Shown: piece by piece, positions 8,313 through 16,581 of the stretch | How the letters are laid out: each line of letters begins with the position of its first letter | Numbering within the stretch: position 1 is the first letter of the stretch | Assembly (NCBI RefSeq): GCF_001418475.1 | Contig: NZ_LIQX01000002.1 | Location: forward strand, 1 to 54,363 | Direction of reading: 5' to 3' | From: Streptomyces ossamyceticus | GTDB taxonomy: Bacteria; Actinomycetota; Actinomycetes; Streptomycetales; Streptomycetaceae | DNA: 54,363 nucleotides | Made by a program: the position numbers and the translations under genes | Notes under the pieces: model-generated | What the model was told of the DNA's origin: nothing | The model's database searches: none | Seen by the model: only the letters and a program-made list of their open reading frames with translations

Positions 8313-9310
8313 GAACGACCACGCTGGGCACCACCGACGTCAGGGTCACCGAGCTGTCGTTCGGGGCCGCCGGCATCGGCAACCTCTTCCGCCCGGTCAC
8401 CGACGAGGCCGCGTCCGCCGCGGTGGAGGCGGCCTGGGACGCGGGCGTACGCACCTTCGACACCGCCCCGCACTACGGACTCGGGTTGTCCGAGCGCCGC
8501 CTGGGGGCCGCGCTGCGCGGCCGGGACCGCGACGTGTACACCGTCTCCACCAAGGTCGGGCGGCTGCTCGAACCCGACCCGGAGGGCGGCCGCGGGGACG
8601 ATCTCGCCCACGGTTTCGCCGTGCCCGACACTCACCGCCGCGTATGGGACTTCAGCTCCGACGGCGTCCTGCGCTCCCTGGAGGCGAGCCTGGACCGCCT
8701 CGGCCTGGACCGTGTGGACATCGCCCTGCTGCACGACCCGGACCACCACGCCGAGCAGGCCCTCACCGAGGCGTACCCGGCGTTGGAACGGCTGCGCGGT
8801 GAAGGCGTCGTCAAGGCGATCGGCGTCGGAGTGAACCAGTGCGCGCTCCCCGCCCGCTTCCTGCGCGAGACCGACATCGACGTCGTGCTGCTCGCCGGCC
8901 GCTACACCCTCCTGGAGCAGGAGGGACTGGCGGAGGTACTGCCGGAGGCCGCCGCCCGTGGCAGGAGTGTCATCGTGGGCGGGGTGTTCAACTCGGGTCT
9001 GCTCACCGACCCCAGACCCGGGGCCATGTACGACTACGCGCCCACCCCGTCCCATGTACTGGACCGGGCGCTGCGCATGAAAGCGGTCGCCGACCGCCAC
9101 GGCGTACCGCTGCGCGCAGCCGCTCTGCGCTTCCCGCTCGGCCATCCGGCGGTCGCGAGCGTGCTGTCCGGCGCGCGTTCCGCCACGGAGGTCCGGGACA
9201 CGGTGGACCAGATGCGGCGAACTGTACCAACCGCGCTCTGGGACGAACTACGTGCCGAGGAGCTGCTGCCCCCGCACGTTCCCGTCCCCGCCGCCGCACC
9301 GGAGTCGTGA
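8309..9310 (+). CDS. Aldo/keto reductase, D-threo-aldose/L-fucose 1-dehydrogenase type
   Basis: A 333-residue (beta/alpha)8 oxidoreductase. AKR residues are visible: FDTAPHYG with the catalytic aspartate and tyrosine, STKVGR with the lysine, and LLHDPDHH with the histidine. The insert EPDPEGGRGDD and the ending DELRAEELLP are characteristic of the D-threo-aldose dehydrogenase group, which oxidises L-fucose to the 1,5-lactone with NAD(P). Start ATG 8309 overlaps the SDR stop. It is followed by the lactonase gene in GTGA overlap. This enzyme is the strongest single pointer to L-fucose as the pathway substrate. Confidence 0.88.
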   Translation: MRTTTLGTTDVRVTELSFGAAGIGNLFRPVTDEAASAAVEAAWDAGVRTFDTAPHYGLGLSERRLGAALRGRDRDVYTVSTKVGRLLEPDPEGGRGDDLAHGFAVPDTHRRVWDFSSDGVLRSLEASLDRLGLDRVDIALLHDPDHHAEQALTEAYPALERLRGEGVVKAIGVGVNQCALPARFLRETDIDVVLLAGRYTLLEQEGLAEVLPEAAARGRSVIVGGVFNSGLLTDPRPGAMYDYAPTPSHVLDRALRMKAVADRHGVPLRAAALRFPLGHPAVASVLSGARSATEVRDTVDQMRRTVPTALWDELRAEELLPPHVPVPAAAPES

Positions 9311-9650
9311 GGGTGACCGCCATGGGGACGAGCGCCGCTGAGGGCGTCATCGACCCACACCACGACGTGTGGGACCTCTGTCCGCGACCAGGACTGGATC
9401 ACCGGACAGGAACTCGCCCTGCTGCGCCGCGACTTCCTGCTCGCCGATCTGGATTCCGCGGCCCGGGCCGCCGGCGTCACGGCGACCGTCCTGGTCCAGA
9501 CGATCGACGGGCCGGAGGAGACACCCGAGTTCCTGGCGTTGGCCCAGGGCAGCGACCTGGTGGCCGGCGTCGTGGGCTGGACCGACCTGACTTCCCCGGA
9601 TGTCGCCCGCGCGCTCGCGGCGCTGCGGGAGGGGCCGGGAGCCCCGTTAT
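9307..9650 (+). pseudogene. Truncated, frameshifted amidohydrolase (L-fuconolactonase-like)
   Basis: Begins at GTG 9307, overlapping the AKR stop, with GVIDPHHDVWDL, the amidohydrolase-2 metal site (normally HxH before WDL; here the last histidine appears as aspartate). A frameshift near 9372 moves the reading to SVRDQDWITGQELALLRRD and on to TVLVQTIDG, then DLTSPDVARALAALREG. Homology stops at GAPL (about 9648), where the IS110 element begins. About two thirds of the usual 280-290 residue protein is missing and is not found on the far side of the element. Lactone opening would have to occur spontaneously or through an enzyme elsewhere. Confidence 0.85.
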
Positions 9651-9657
9651 GTTCTTC

Positions 9658-9904
9658 GCGGTCCTGCAAGAGGACCGCTGGCCTCCGGGCCCGGCATGAC
9701 TGGTGCCCCCTGTCGAACGGATGACCTGGGGGGTGGTGTCACCGGGCCTGGGAGGTGCCGTCGGAGACGCTGATGAGAGGTCCGGCCACCGCCCGGTCCG
9801 GCGCAATGCCGGGCAGTTCGCGGGCGGCAGGTCTGCATAACGTGGATGCGCGCGTACGACACCGCTGCCGAGGCCGGCACGTTCAACACTCCTGGAAGGG
9901 CGCG
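9658..9904 (+). ncRNA. Candidate bridge (seek) RNA region of the IS110 element
   Basis: Non-coding 5' end of the element. In the IS110 group this position encodes the bridge RNA that pairs with target and donor DNA. Visible structure includes the 8-bp hairpin at 9658-9678 and G/C-rich dyads such as GGTCCGGCC with neighbouring GGTCCGGCG. A 33-base part (9705-9737) recurs inverted at 16246-16278, consistent with a conserved subterminal segment. No promoter or RNA ends can be proven by eye. Confidence 0.4.
9705..9737 (+). repeat. 33-bp repeat, copy 1 (IS110 left end)
   Basis: Thirty-three bases including GTCGAACGGATGACCTGG are perfectly repeated, inverted, at 16246-16278. Similarity continues weakly on the outer side for about another 12 bases. 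Confidence 0.9.
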
Positions 9905-11122
9905 ATGTTCGACACCGAAGACGTGGGCGTGTTCCTCGGCCTGGACGTCGGCAAGACCGCTCACCACGGCCATGGGCTCACCCCGGCCGGGAAGAAGGTC
10001 CTGGACAAGCAGCTGCCCAACAGCGAGCCGAAGCTGCGGGCCGTCTTCGACAAGCTGACCGCCAAGTTCGGCACCGTGCTGGTGATCGTGGACCAGCCCG
10101 CATCCATCGGCGCTCTGCCGCTGACCGTGGCCCGGGACGCGGGCTGCAAGGTCGCCTACCTGCCCGGACTCGCGATGCGGCGGATCGCCGACCTGTATCC
10201 GGGCGAGGCAAAGACCGATGCGAAGGACGCCGCGGTCATCGCGGATGCGGCCCGGACCATGCTGCACACCCTGCGCTCGCTGGAGCTCACCGACGAGATC
10301 ACCGCCGAACTCACGGTCCTTGTCGGCTTCGACCAGGACCTCGCGGCCGAGGCCACCCGCACCAGCAACCGGATACGCGGCCTGCTCACCCAGTTCCACC
10401 CGTCGCTGGAGCGCGTCCTGGGCCCCCGCCTCGACCACCAGGCCGTCACCTGGCTGCTGGAGCGCTACGGCTCCCCGGCCGCACTGCGCAAAGCCGGCCG
10501 CCGCAGGCTCGTCGAGCTCATCCGCCCGAAAGCCCCGCGCATGGCCCAGCGGCTGATCGACGACGTCTTCAACGCGTTGGACGAGCAGACCGTCGTGGTC
10601 CCGGGGACCGGCACCCTCGACATCGTCGTGCCCTCCCTGGCCCGCTCTCTCGCCGCTGTCCACGAACAGCGCCGGGCCCTGGAAGCCCAGATCAACGCCC
10701 TGCTGGAGGCCCACCCTCTTTCCCCGGTCCTGACGTCGATGCCCGGCGTCGGCGTCAGGACCGCCGCCGTCCTGCTGGTCACCGTCGGCGACGGCACCAG
10801 CTTCCCCACCGCCGCACACCTGGCCTCCTACGCCGGTCTCGCCCCCACGACGAAATCGTCCGGGACCTCGATCCACGGCGAGCACGCGCCCCGAGGCGGA
10901 AATCGGCAGCTCAAACGCGCCATGTTCCTCTCCGCCTTCGCCTGCATGAACGCCGATCCCGCCTCCCGCACCTACTACGACCGCCAGCGAGCCCGCGGCA
11001 AGACCCACACCCAGGCCCTCCTCCGCCTCGCCCGCCAACGCATCAGCGTCCTGTTCGCCATGCTCCGCGACGGCACCTTCTACGAACCCCGCACGCCCAC
11101 AAACGTCGGACTCGCCGCATGA
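9905..11122 (+). CDS. IS110-family transposase (DEDD)
   Basis: A 405-residue recombinase. The N-terminal RuvC-like DEDD domain is seen in VFLGLDVGKTAHHG, VLVIVDQPASIG and EAKTDAKDAAVIADAAR. The C-terminal transposase_20 domain is SMPGVGVRTAAVLLVTVGDG with LASYAGLAPTTKSSG; it carries the catalytic serine region characteristic of IS110. The frame is intact over the family's normal length, so the element may still be active. Start ATG 9905 follows AAGGGCGCG. It interrupts the fucose-catabolic operon in the same direction. Confidence 0.93.
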   Translation: MFDTEDVGVFLGLDVGKTAHHGHGLTPAGKKVLDKQLPNSEPKLRAVFDKLTAKFGTVLVIVDQPASIGALPLTVARDAGCKVAYLPGLAMRRIADLYPGEAKTDAKDAAVIADAARTMLHTLRSLELTDEITAELTVLVGFDQDLAAEATRTSNRIRGLLTQFHPSLERVLGPRLDHQAVTWLLERYGSPAALRKAGRRRLVELIRPKAPRMAQRLIDDVFNALDEQTVVVPGTGTLDIVVPSLARSLAAVHEQRRALEAQINALLEAHPLSPVLTSMPGVGVRTAAVLLVTVGDGTSFPTAAHLASYAGLAPTTKSSGTSIHGEHAPRGGNRQLKRAMFLSAFACMNADPASRTYYDRQRARGKTHTQALLRLARQRISVLFAMLRDGTFYEPRTPTNVGLAA

Positions 11123-11610
11123 CCCCAGCAAGACCGAACCACCCCAAACCCGACAGGGGCGCCTTGACGAAGGACATAGAGGCACCCCCACCATCCATCA
11201 CCGGCAGCCGCCGCGCCCTCGCCGACCTGAGCGCCCTGCGCCCTCCGTGCACCGCTCGCGGACTGGTCCAGGGCCTCGCGTCGGATCACGGAACCCCTTG
11301 TGGGTGCGGTGGCACGGTGGTAGCGGGTGGTTGGCGGGGTCGTCGGTGTAGGCGGTGATCCGTGCGGCGACCGTCTGGGCGCGGGCGAGGAGGGCGCGCT
11401 TGAGGATCTTCTCGCCCAGTATTCGGGGAGCCGGAGGGTGTGGAGACCAGGGTCATCAGGTCTTGGGAGTGAGGGAGTCGGTGAGCAGGCCGCGATGCTG
11501 GGCTTCACCCTGGACGGTGATGGGGTCGACCATGTAACTGTGGTGCACCCGAGGTGTGAGGCGATCGGCCTCCCCGATTTCACGTTGTGGACGGTAGCGG
11601 TCGGTCACTC
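11123..11610. other. Debris without an intact gene
   Basis: After the transposase, no convincing gene. On the minus strand two short open stretches look like former coding sequence in different frames: one containing VHHSYMVDPITVQGEAQHRG (about 11467-11580) and one containing LGEKILKRALLARAQTV (about 11300-11420). I cannot assign either to a family. Confidence 0.4.
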
Positions 11611-12050
11611 CTACTCGCCTCGGCGGGAGGCCAGGTTGATCACCCCTGTCCTGTGGCCGATCATCGATTCCAACTCCGCGTAGTCAAGGGTGAGTTGCCG
11701 AAGAGCCTGCCAGTCCTGCTGTGCTGCCCACTGCTCGAAGGTTGTAGTGGTCAGGCCGTTGCGTACGGCATCGTGGGGCCGTGCGGGGTAGCCGACACGG
11801 TCCTGCCAGATCTGGTTGTCCGCCGCCGGCGCGCCGATGCGCTGCTCCTGCTCCTCCCTGGAGAGGAAGATGACGGTGATGTCACTGTGTGCAGCCTTGG
11901 GAGGACGGCCGCGATCTCGGTGAACGTCAGCGCGTCGCCTGCAAGGTCAATCTCGGCCCCGTGGAACCTCTCAGGGTCAGCCACGGCTGCGGCAAAGGCC
12001 TCATCGCGTTGACCGTCCCGGAGATCCGCCGTCTCGTCGATGCCGTCTCC
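11611..12050 (-). pseudogene. NmrA-family NAD(P)-binding protein, C-terminal fragment
   Basis: Minus-strand reading gives AVADPERFHGAEIDLAGD followed by ALTFTEIAAVL, the NmrA-like pattern before the C-terminal helices. After a frameshift near 11905 it continues as DITVIFLSREEQEQRIGAP, VRNGLTTTTFEQWAAQQDW and LTLDYAELESMIGHRTGV, ending at TAG 11613-11611. The Rossmann half is missing; upstream text does not belong to the family. A non-functional remnant. Confidence 0.7.
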
Positions 12051-12292
12051 CACTCGTCGGCATGCCGACGTGGCACCGCAGCGGCCCACCGATCCGCACC
12101 ATCCCGTCCGCAGCAACGGCCCCCCGCGTTGACGCTCGCCATGCTCGCCCTGGCCTTCCTGACCGCTCTCGCAGCTCTCGGCGCTGGGCAGGCTGGCAGG
12201 CGGGACAGGAACCGCAGGGTCGAGCTGGACGGATCGACGGCCGAAAGAGGGGCGGCCCGCCGACACAGGCAGACTGCCCCTTCGCCAGACTC
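11950..12292. other. Mixed remnants, possible transposase tail
   Basis: On the + strand KGLIALTVPEIRRLV (about 11990-12040) resembles the C-terminal stretch of several actinobacterial DDE transposases, but nothing upstream supports a full gene. The rest is unassigned. Confidence 0.3.
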
Positions 12293-12415
12293 CTACGCCA
12301 ACCGCATCCCGAGCGCGTCCAGGGCGGCGATCTGATCCTCGGAGAGCCTCCTCCGCCGTGCCCGCAGGTATCGCCTGTTCGTCGGCCGACGGCGGAAAAG
12401 ATCTTGACCTGTTCC
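12293..12415 (-). pseudogene. Helicase-associated-domain protein, last residues
   Basis: Minus-strand reading ends RRRRLSEDQIAALDALGMRL then stop at 12293. That is the usual C-terminus of actinobacterial proteins with helicase-associated (HA) repeats. No further repeat is visible upstream, so only about 30-40 residues remain. Confidence 0.5.
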
Positions 12416-12525
12416 GGTTGCAGCTCCTGCCCCGCATGTGCCCGGCTGTTGCTGGGGTGGGCGCAGGGCGCCGCCCGTGCCGGTGGGTCGGCACGGGCGG
12501 CTGAGGTGCGGTCGGTGGCGGAGCG

Positions 12526-15500
12526 TCAGCGCACGTCGAACCGGTCGATCACCAGCCAGCTCCCTCCCGTCTTGGTGAGGGTGAGGGTGTGCCGTCCGAA
12601 CGGCAGGCCGCTGACGGAGTAGACGGTCTGCTGGGCCTGGCGGCTTGCGGAGAACGCGTTGACGGTGCCCTGGGAGGTGCCGTCGAGGGAGACCGCGATG
12701 CTTCCTTCGTCGGAGTTGGTCTCGGTGACGAGGCTGATCCCGGTGCCGGTGAAGGTGACGCTGGCCGAGTCGCCGTTGTCCCTGGTCGCGTGGACGTCGT
12801 CCTTGTAGTCGCCCAGTCCGCGGTTGGCCGAGGAGCGCCAGGACCCACCGTTGTACGTGATCTTCGAATTGGTGTCGTTGTAGGTGCTGGCCACGTCGAA
12901 GGCGTCCAGAGTGGCATAGGTGCCGCTGCGCTTCACGACCTGGATCGTGTGGCTTCCCAGAGGCAGGCCGCTGGTGCTGTAGATGACGGCCTGAGCCTGG
13001 CGTGTGGCCGAGGCGGTGTCGAACAGTCCTTTGGACGTGCCGTCGAGGAAGACCTCGACCTGTCCCTGATCGCTGTACTTCTCGCCGAGGACCGAAACCC
13101 CGGTGCCGGTGAACGTCAGGCTTGCGCCATCGCCGTTGCCCCTCGTGACGTGGACATCGTCGACGTAGTCGCCGTAGCCGCGGTCGTTGCTCACGCTCCA
13201 GTTTCCGGTGTAGGTGATCGCGGAGTCGTCGTCGTTGATTCTGCCGGTCAGCCCCTCGCTGATGGGGTTGGGTGTGCTGGGGCCGGCGGCGGCGATGATG
13301 GACTGCGCTGCGGAGGGCCAGGCGCCGCTGGAGACGACGGTGGCCTGCTGGAGGGAGATGTTGGTGCCCTTGTTCGAGTAGTTCGAGGTGTCGGAGTAGA
13401 TGTCGTGGAGGTTGATGTCGTGGATGGTCGGAGTCCACATGCTGACCCACCAGCCTGCGCCGCGGCGGATGACGTTGTTGTACGTATCCCAGTTCGAGCT
13501 GCCCTCGTCGTGGTATATGGCGTTGCTGCCCTTGTAGGTCTCATCGAGGTTGCCCGCGAGCACGGACCTGACGGAGAGGTCCCCGTTGCCCTGGCCGCCG
13601 AGGGTGTAGATGGCGCCGCCGTCGTGCAGGACACCCATCACGTCGTGGATGTGATTGTTCAGGATCTGGTTGTCGCCGGCGTAGATGGTGCCGTGTGCGC
13701 AGGTGCGCAGGCCCTGGGCGGACTGCATGGAGCACGGTGAGGCATAGCCCCAGCCCCAGCCGAGCGACATGCCGGAGTAGGGGGTGTGGCCGATGTCGTT
13801 GTGCGAGACGGTCAGGTCGCGGGTGTAGCCGGCCCAGATGCCGACCGCGTCGGAGTAGTCCTGGCCGACGTGGGAGATCCAGTTCTGGGAGACGGTGTCG
13901 CCGGTGGTCATGCGGTTGGTGTCGGTGAGGTAGTAGTCGTCCGCCTCGCCGACGGAGACGCCGCCGCCGGAGGTGTCGTGGATGTAGCTGCCGGTGATGG
14001 TGGAGTCCTGGGTACCGTCGGCGAGGTCGATGCCCGTGCCGCCGGTGTGTGTGACCTCCACGTCGTCGAAGGTGATGTCCGAGCCGCGGTGGACCTGGAC
14101 GGCGGCGGGGATGCGGATGGGGGCGTTGTTGTTGCTGGGGTCCCACAGCACGCCGGCCTGGTTGTCGATGTAGCCGGCCGTGGAGGGCAGCGTCCAGGTG
14201 GTGTAGGCGAAGGTCAAGCCCCGGAAGGTGATGTCGTGGACGGGCGTGATCGTGTCCGGCACCACGGTGAAGCCGTCCAGGAGCATGGACGTCCCTCCGG
14301 TCTTGACCAGCTTGATGGTGTGCTGGCCCTTGGTCAGGCCGCTGACGGAGGCGACGACCTGCTGGGCGAGCCGCGAGGAGCCGGCGGCGGACACGGTCTG
14401 GACCTTGGCGCCGTCGACGTAGACGTCGATGTCGCCCTCGTCGCTGTTGGTCTCCGACAGCACGTCGATCCCGGTACCGGTGAAGGTGTAGCTCACCGAG
14501 TCGCCGTTGGTCGTGGTGGTGTGCACGTCGTTGTAAAGGTCACCCAGGCCACGCCCGCTGGAGGTGCTCCAGGAGCCGGTGTAGGTGATGTCAGGGTCCG
14601 TGTCGTTGACGGGGGCGAGGTGGCCGGGGGTGCCCTTCGCGTTCAGCAGCGTCTCGGTGGTGGGCAGTTCCACGTCGGCGGTGCTGAGGTCCTCACCGCT
14701 GCGCGGCTTGTAGTAGAGGAACCCCGCTGAGCTGTCGAGGTAGAACTCGCCCGGCGAGTCGAGCAGCTGGTAGGCGTTCTCCACGTAGCTGATCGCGGCC
14801 AGCTTCGGCAGTCCGGCGCCGTTGAAGGGGAAGCCCCGGTTGGGCACCGAGGTGTTGTTGTTCTTGAAGCACGCCGGGTCGACGTTGAGGCTGGACCCGC
14901 CGCCACTGGGCGCGGTGATGCTCGCCAGCGGGCAGCGCATGTGCTTCCAGTCCTTGTTGGCCACGATCTCCACGGAGGAGGCGTTGGTGAACGAGGTGTA
15001 GGAGGAGTCACTGGTGGTGAAGCTGGACCCGGAGAGGGTGAATCCCGAGGGGTTCAGCGGACCGCGTGCGCGCTGGGCCCGCACTCCGTCGACGAACAGC
15101 TGCCGGCTCTGCGTGCCGGCCGGCACGGCGGCGCGGTAGATTCCATTCGAACTGTCGAAGAGGGAGAACCCGGTGACCTTGGTCCCCCCGCTCAGCAGCG
15201 GCTTCTCACCGGGGTAGGCGGCGTAGACGACCTTGAAGCCGTTGCGCCCGGAGTCGGAGGCACCCAGGGCGAACGCCTGGGACAGCCGGTAGGTACCGCC
15301 GCGCAGATAGACGTTGATGTCGGCGGCCATGCCGGGGGTCAGGCCCGCCACCTTGCTCTTGGCGCCCTCCAGACTGCATGGCGCGCTCAGCGAGCATGTG
15401 CTGCCGGAACCGGAAGGCGATGCGTACAGCACGGTCGGGGTGGCGGCGTAGGCCGGGCTGGGCGCGGCGATCGCGGCGCATATGATCGCACCGACTGTCC

Positions 15501-15546
15501 CCAGCACACCAGGCAGGCCGATGGCTCTGGAACGGAACAACGGCAT
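12526..15546 (-). CDS. Secreted right-handed beta-helix glycosidase, GH141/GH120-like, with three repeated beta-sandwich modules
   Basis: A 1006-residue secreted protein: signal peptide ending AYAA (about residue 35), then the beta-helix enzyme start (YLRGGTYRLSQAF, YPGEKPLLSGG, SRQLFVDGVRAQRAR). Helix coils follow at about 440-760 (SDITFDDVEVTHTGGTGIDL, GVLHDGGAIYTLGGQG). Three related modules of about 110 residues (near 319-428, 780-885, 898-1006) share GDxxxDVH, NGDS/ASxTFTGTG and DEG; the first interrupts the helix fold, as in GH120/GH141 enzymes. GH141 includes alpha-L-fucosidases and xylanases, so fucosidase activity fits context but is unproven. AAGGAG lies 5 bases before ATG 15546. 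Upstream is a pair of CATCSGATG sites. Confidence 0.85.
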   Translation of the reverse strand: MPLFRSRAIGLPGVLGTVGAIICAAIAAPSPAYAATPTVLYASPSGSGSTCSLSAPCSLEGAKSKVAGLTPGMAADINVYLRGGTYRLSQAFALGASDSGRNGFKVVYAAYPGEKPLLSGGTKVTGFSLFDSSNGIYRAAVPAGTQSRQLFVDGVRAQRARGPLNPSGFTLSGSSFTTSDSSYTSFTNASSVEIVANKDWKHMRCPLASITAPSGGGSSLNVDPACFKNNNTSVPNRGFPFNGAGLPKLAAISYVENAYQLLDSPGEFYLDSSAGFLYYKPRSGEDLSTADVELPTTETLLNAKGTPGHLAPVNDTDPDITYTGSWSTSSGRGLGDLYNDVHTTTTNGDSVSYTFTGTGIDVLSETNSDEGDIDVYVDGAKVQTVSAAGSSRLAQQVVASVSGLTKGQHTIKLVKTGGTSMLLDGFTVVPDTITPVHDITFRGLTFAYTTWTLPSTAGYIDNQAGVLWDPSNNNAPIRIPAAVQVHRGSDITFDDVEVTHTGGTGIDLADGTQDSTITGSYIHDTSGGGVSVGEADDYYLTDTNRMTTGDTVSQNWISHVGQDYSDAVGIWAGYTRDLTVSHNDIGHTPYSGMSLGWGWGYASPCSMQSAQGLRTCAHGTIYAGDNQILNNHIHDVMGVLHDGGAIYTLGGQGNGDLSVRSVLAGNLDETYKGSNAIYHDEGSSNWDTYNNVIRRGAGWWVSMWTPTIHDINLHDIYSDTSNYSNKGTNISLQQATVVSSGAWPSAAQSIIAAAGPSTPNPISEGLTGRINDDDSAITYTGNWSVSNDRGYGDYVDDVHVTRGNGDGASLTFTGTGVSVLGEKYSDQGQVEVFLDGTSKGLFDTASATRQAQAVIYSTSGLPLGSHTIQVVKRSGTYATLDAFDVASTYNDTNSKITYNGGSWRSSANRGLGDYKDDVHATRDNGDSASVTFTGTGISLVTETNSDEGSIAVSLDGTSQGTVNAFSASRQAQQTVYSVSGLPFGRHTLTLTKTGGSWLVIDRFDVR

Positions 15547-15650
15547 TGGTGCTCCTTCAAGGATGGCCGGGATGCCCGGCGGAGGCGCATCTCCTCGTCG
15601 TGGGACGTGACGGCATGCTGGCCGGACACCGTCCACGGGATGAGTAGATA

Positions 15651-15732
15651 GATCCGATGAATCTGCGGCTCTGCTTGAGCGGTGGAAGGAAAAGGCAGGA
15701 ACCCGCTCTTCCCTTTCGCCAATCATCGGATG
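15651..15732 (-). promoter_or_regulatory. Paired CATCSGATG-type operator sites upstream of the beta-helix gene
   Basis: Proximal site GATCCGATG (15651-15659, in ATAGATCCGATGAAT) and distal site CATCGGATG (15724-15732), centres 73 bp apart, close to seven helical turns. The proximal site matches the GH29 distal site (ATAGATCCGATGTAT on its minus strand). Confidence 0.65.
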
Positions 15733-15934
15733 TCTGATTTCCGCAGGAGACTACGGCGACGGCCTGCCGCCGGGCAATAGGGTGGCGGGAAAAATCGTCG
15801 TCGTTCTCCTCGGCGGTCACGTGAGTCCGCCGGGGGAGTGGGGCCGGACGCGCTCGGTGCTCGGCGACAGCCCAGAGAGCACAACGCTGATGCGTCTCCC
15901 GCAGCATGGCGTTGCGTGCGGTGGCCGACCGGTG

Positions 15935-16240
15935 TCACGTCGTCGTAGTGCACCCCTTGCGCATCTGTGGGACAGCGGGGTCCGGCCGGTGGCCTGGGAC
16001 CAGCTCGCCGAGCGCGGCGGCGTCGCCGTGCGGCAGGGCCAGTCGCAGCCGTGCCTCTCGCTCATCGGTCGGCACGATGAGCCAGGCGCGGGCATGCAGT
16101 GCCGCCATTGCGTGCGACCGCACATCCTCCACGGCGGAGACGAGGTCGAAGGAGGTCATGCCACCGGCCGGCCGCAGCGTGCAGGCGATGTGGCAGTCCT
16201 CGGGGGCAGGCCGTCGAGAAGCGTGAAGGCCCTCAACAAC
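15935..16240 (-). pseudogene. C-terminal fragment of an unrecognised protein
   Basis: Open minus-strand reading with good codon bias: PEDCHIACTLRPAGGMTSFD, then LVSAVEDVRSHAMAALHARA and LALPHGDAAALGELVPG, ending at 15935. Its upstream part is cut by the inverted IS110-end repeat at 16246-16278, so the N-terminus is lost. I do not recognise the family. An internal ATG at 16159 could start a 74-residue protein, but no ribosome site is evident. Confidence 0.5.
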
Positions 16241-16245
16241 GCAGG

Positions 16246-16278
16246 ACCACCCCCCAGGTCATCCGTTCGACAGGGGGC
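16246..16278 (-). repeat. 33-bp repeat, copy 2 (IS110-end relic, inverted)
   Basis: Perfect inverse copy of 9705-9737, with weaker similarity continuing to about 16300. No transposase is attached. It is either a solo end left by a second IS110 copy or a breakpoint of an inversion between two copies. Confidence 0.85.
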
Positions 16279-16464
16279 AGCAGTCCAACCGGGCCTGTGG
16301 CGGGTGCGCGCGTGACCGGTTGAGAAGGACCCGCAGTAACCCCACACCCCGGCGCCTCGCAGGCAGGCGCCAACAGGCAGGCCCGAAGCCGAGCACCTAC
16401 TCCTGTGGGCAGGCACTCCTCTGATGGCGGTGTACACGAACACCGCACCTGCGGCACTGGCTTC

Positions 16465-16548
16465 CATCCGATGTTTCCGAACGAACATCTACTCGTACCT
16501 TAGAAACCGCGCTATGGTTCGCGTCGAAAAGCGCCAATACATCGGATG
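16465..16548 (+). promoter_or_regulatory. Paired CATCSGATG operator sites and promoter of the GH43 gene
   Basis: CATCCGATG at 16465-16473 and CATCGGATG at 16540-16548, centres 75 bp apart. A TATGGT -10-like box lies between them (16513-16518). The proximal site is in the leader just upstream of the start codon, suited to repression. Its flank CCAATACATCGGATG matches CCAATCATCGGATG at the beta-helix distal site. Confidence 0.65.
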
Positions 16549-16581
16549 GCTGGCAGAGTTTTCTTATGTGAGGACGGGTTC

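Larger units (their letters stand above)
9651..11150 (+). mobile_element. IS110-family insertion sequence
   Basis: Contains one intact transposase gene (9905-11122), a roughly 250-base left non-coding end and a short right end. The left limit is set by where lactonase homology ends (about 9650), just before a perfect 8-bp hairpin GCGGTCCT/AGGACCGC (9658-9678). The right limit is approximate, because IS110 elements have no clear terminal inverted repeats. The lactonase sequence does not resume to the right, so insertion was accompanied by, or followed by, a deletion. Confidence 0.8.

Noticed and set aside
9647..11194. 515-residue minus frame opposite the IS110 transposase
   Set aside because: Low-complexity antisense translation; no family marks.
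14019..14110. Tandem-looking short repeats suggesting a CRISPR-like array in the beta-helix gene
   Set aside because: They are codon-level repeats of beta-helix coils and vary in length and sequence.
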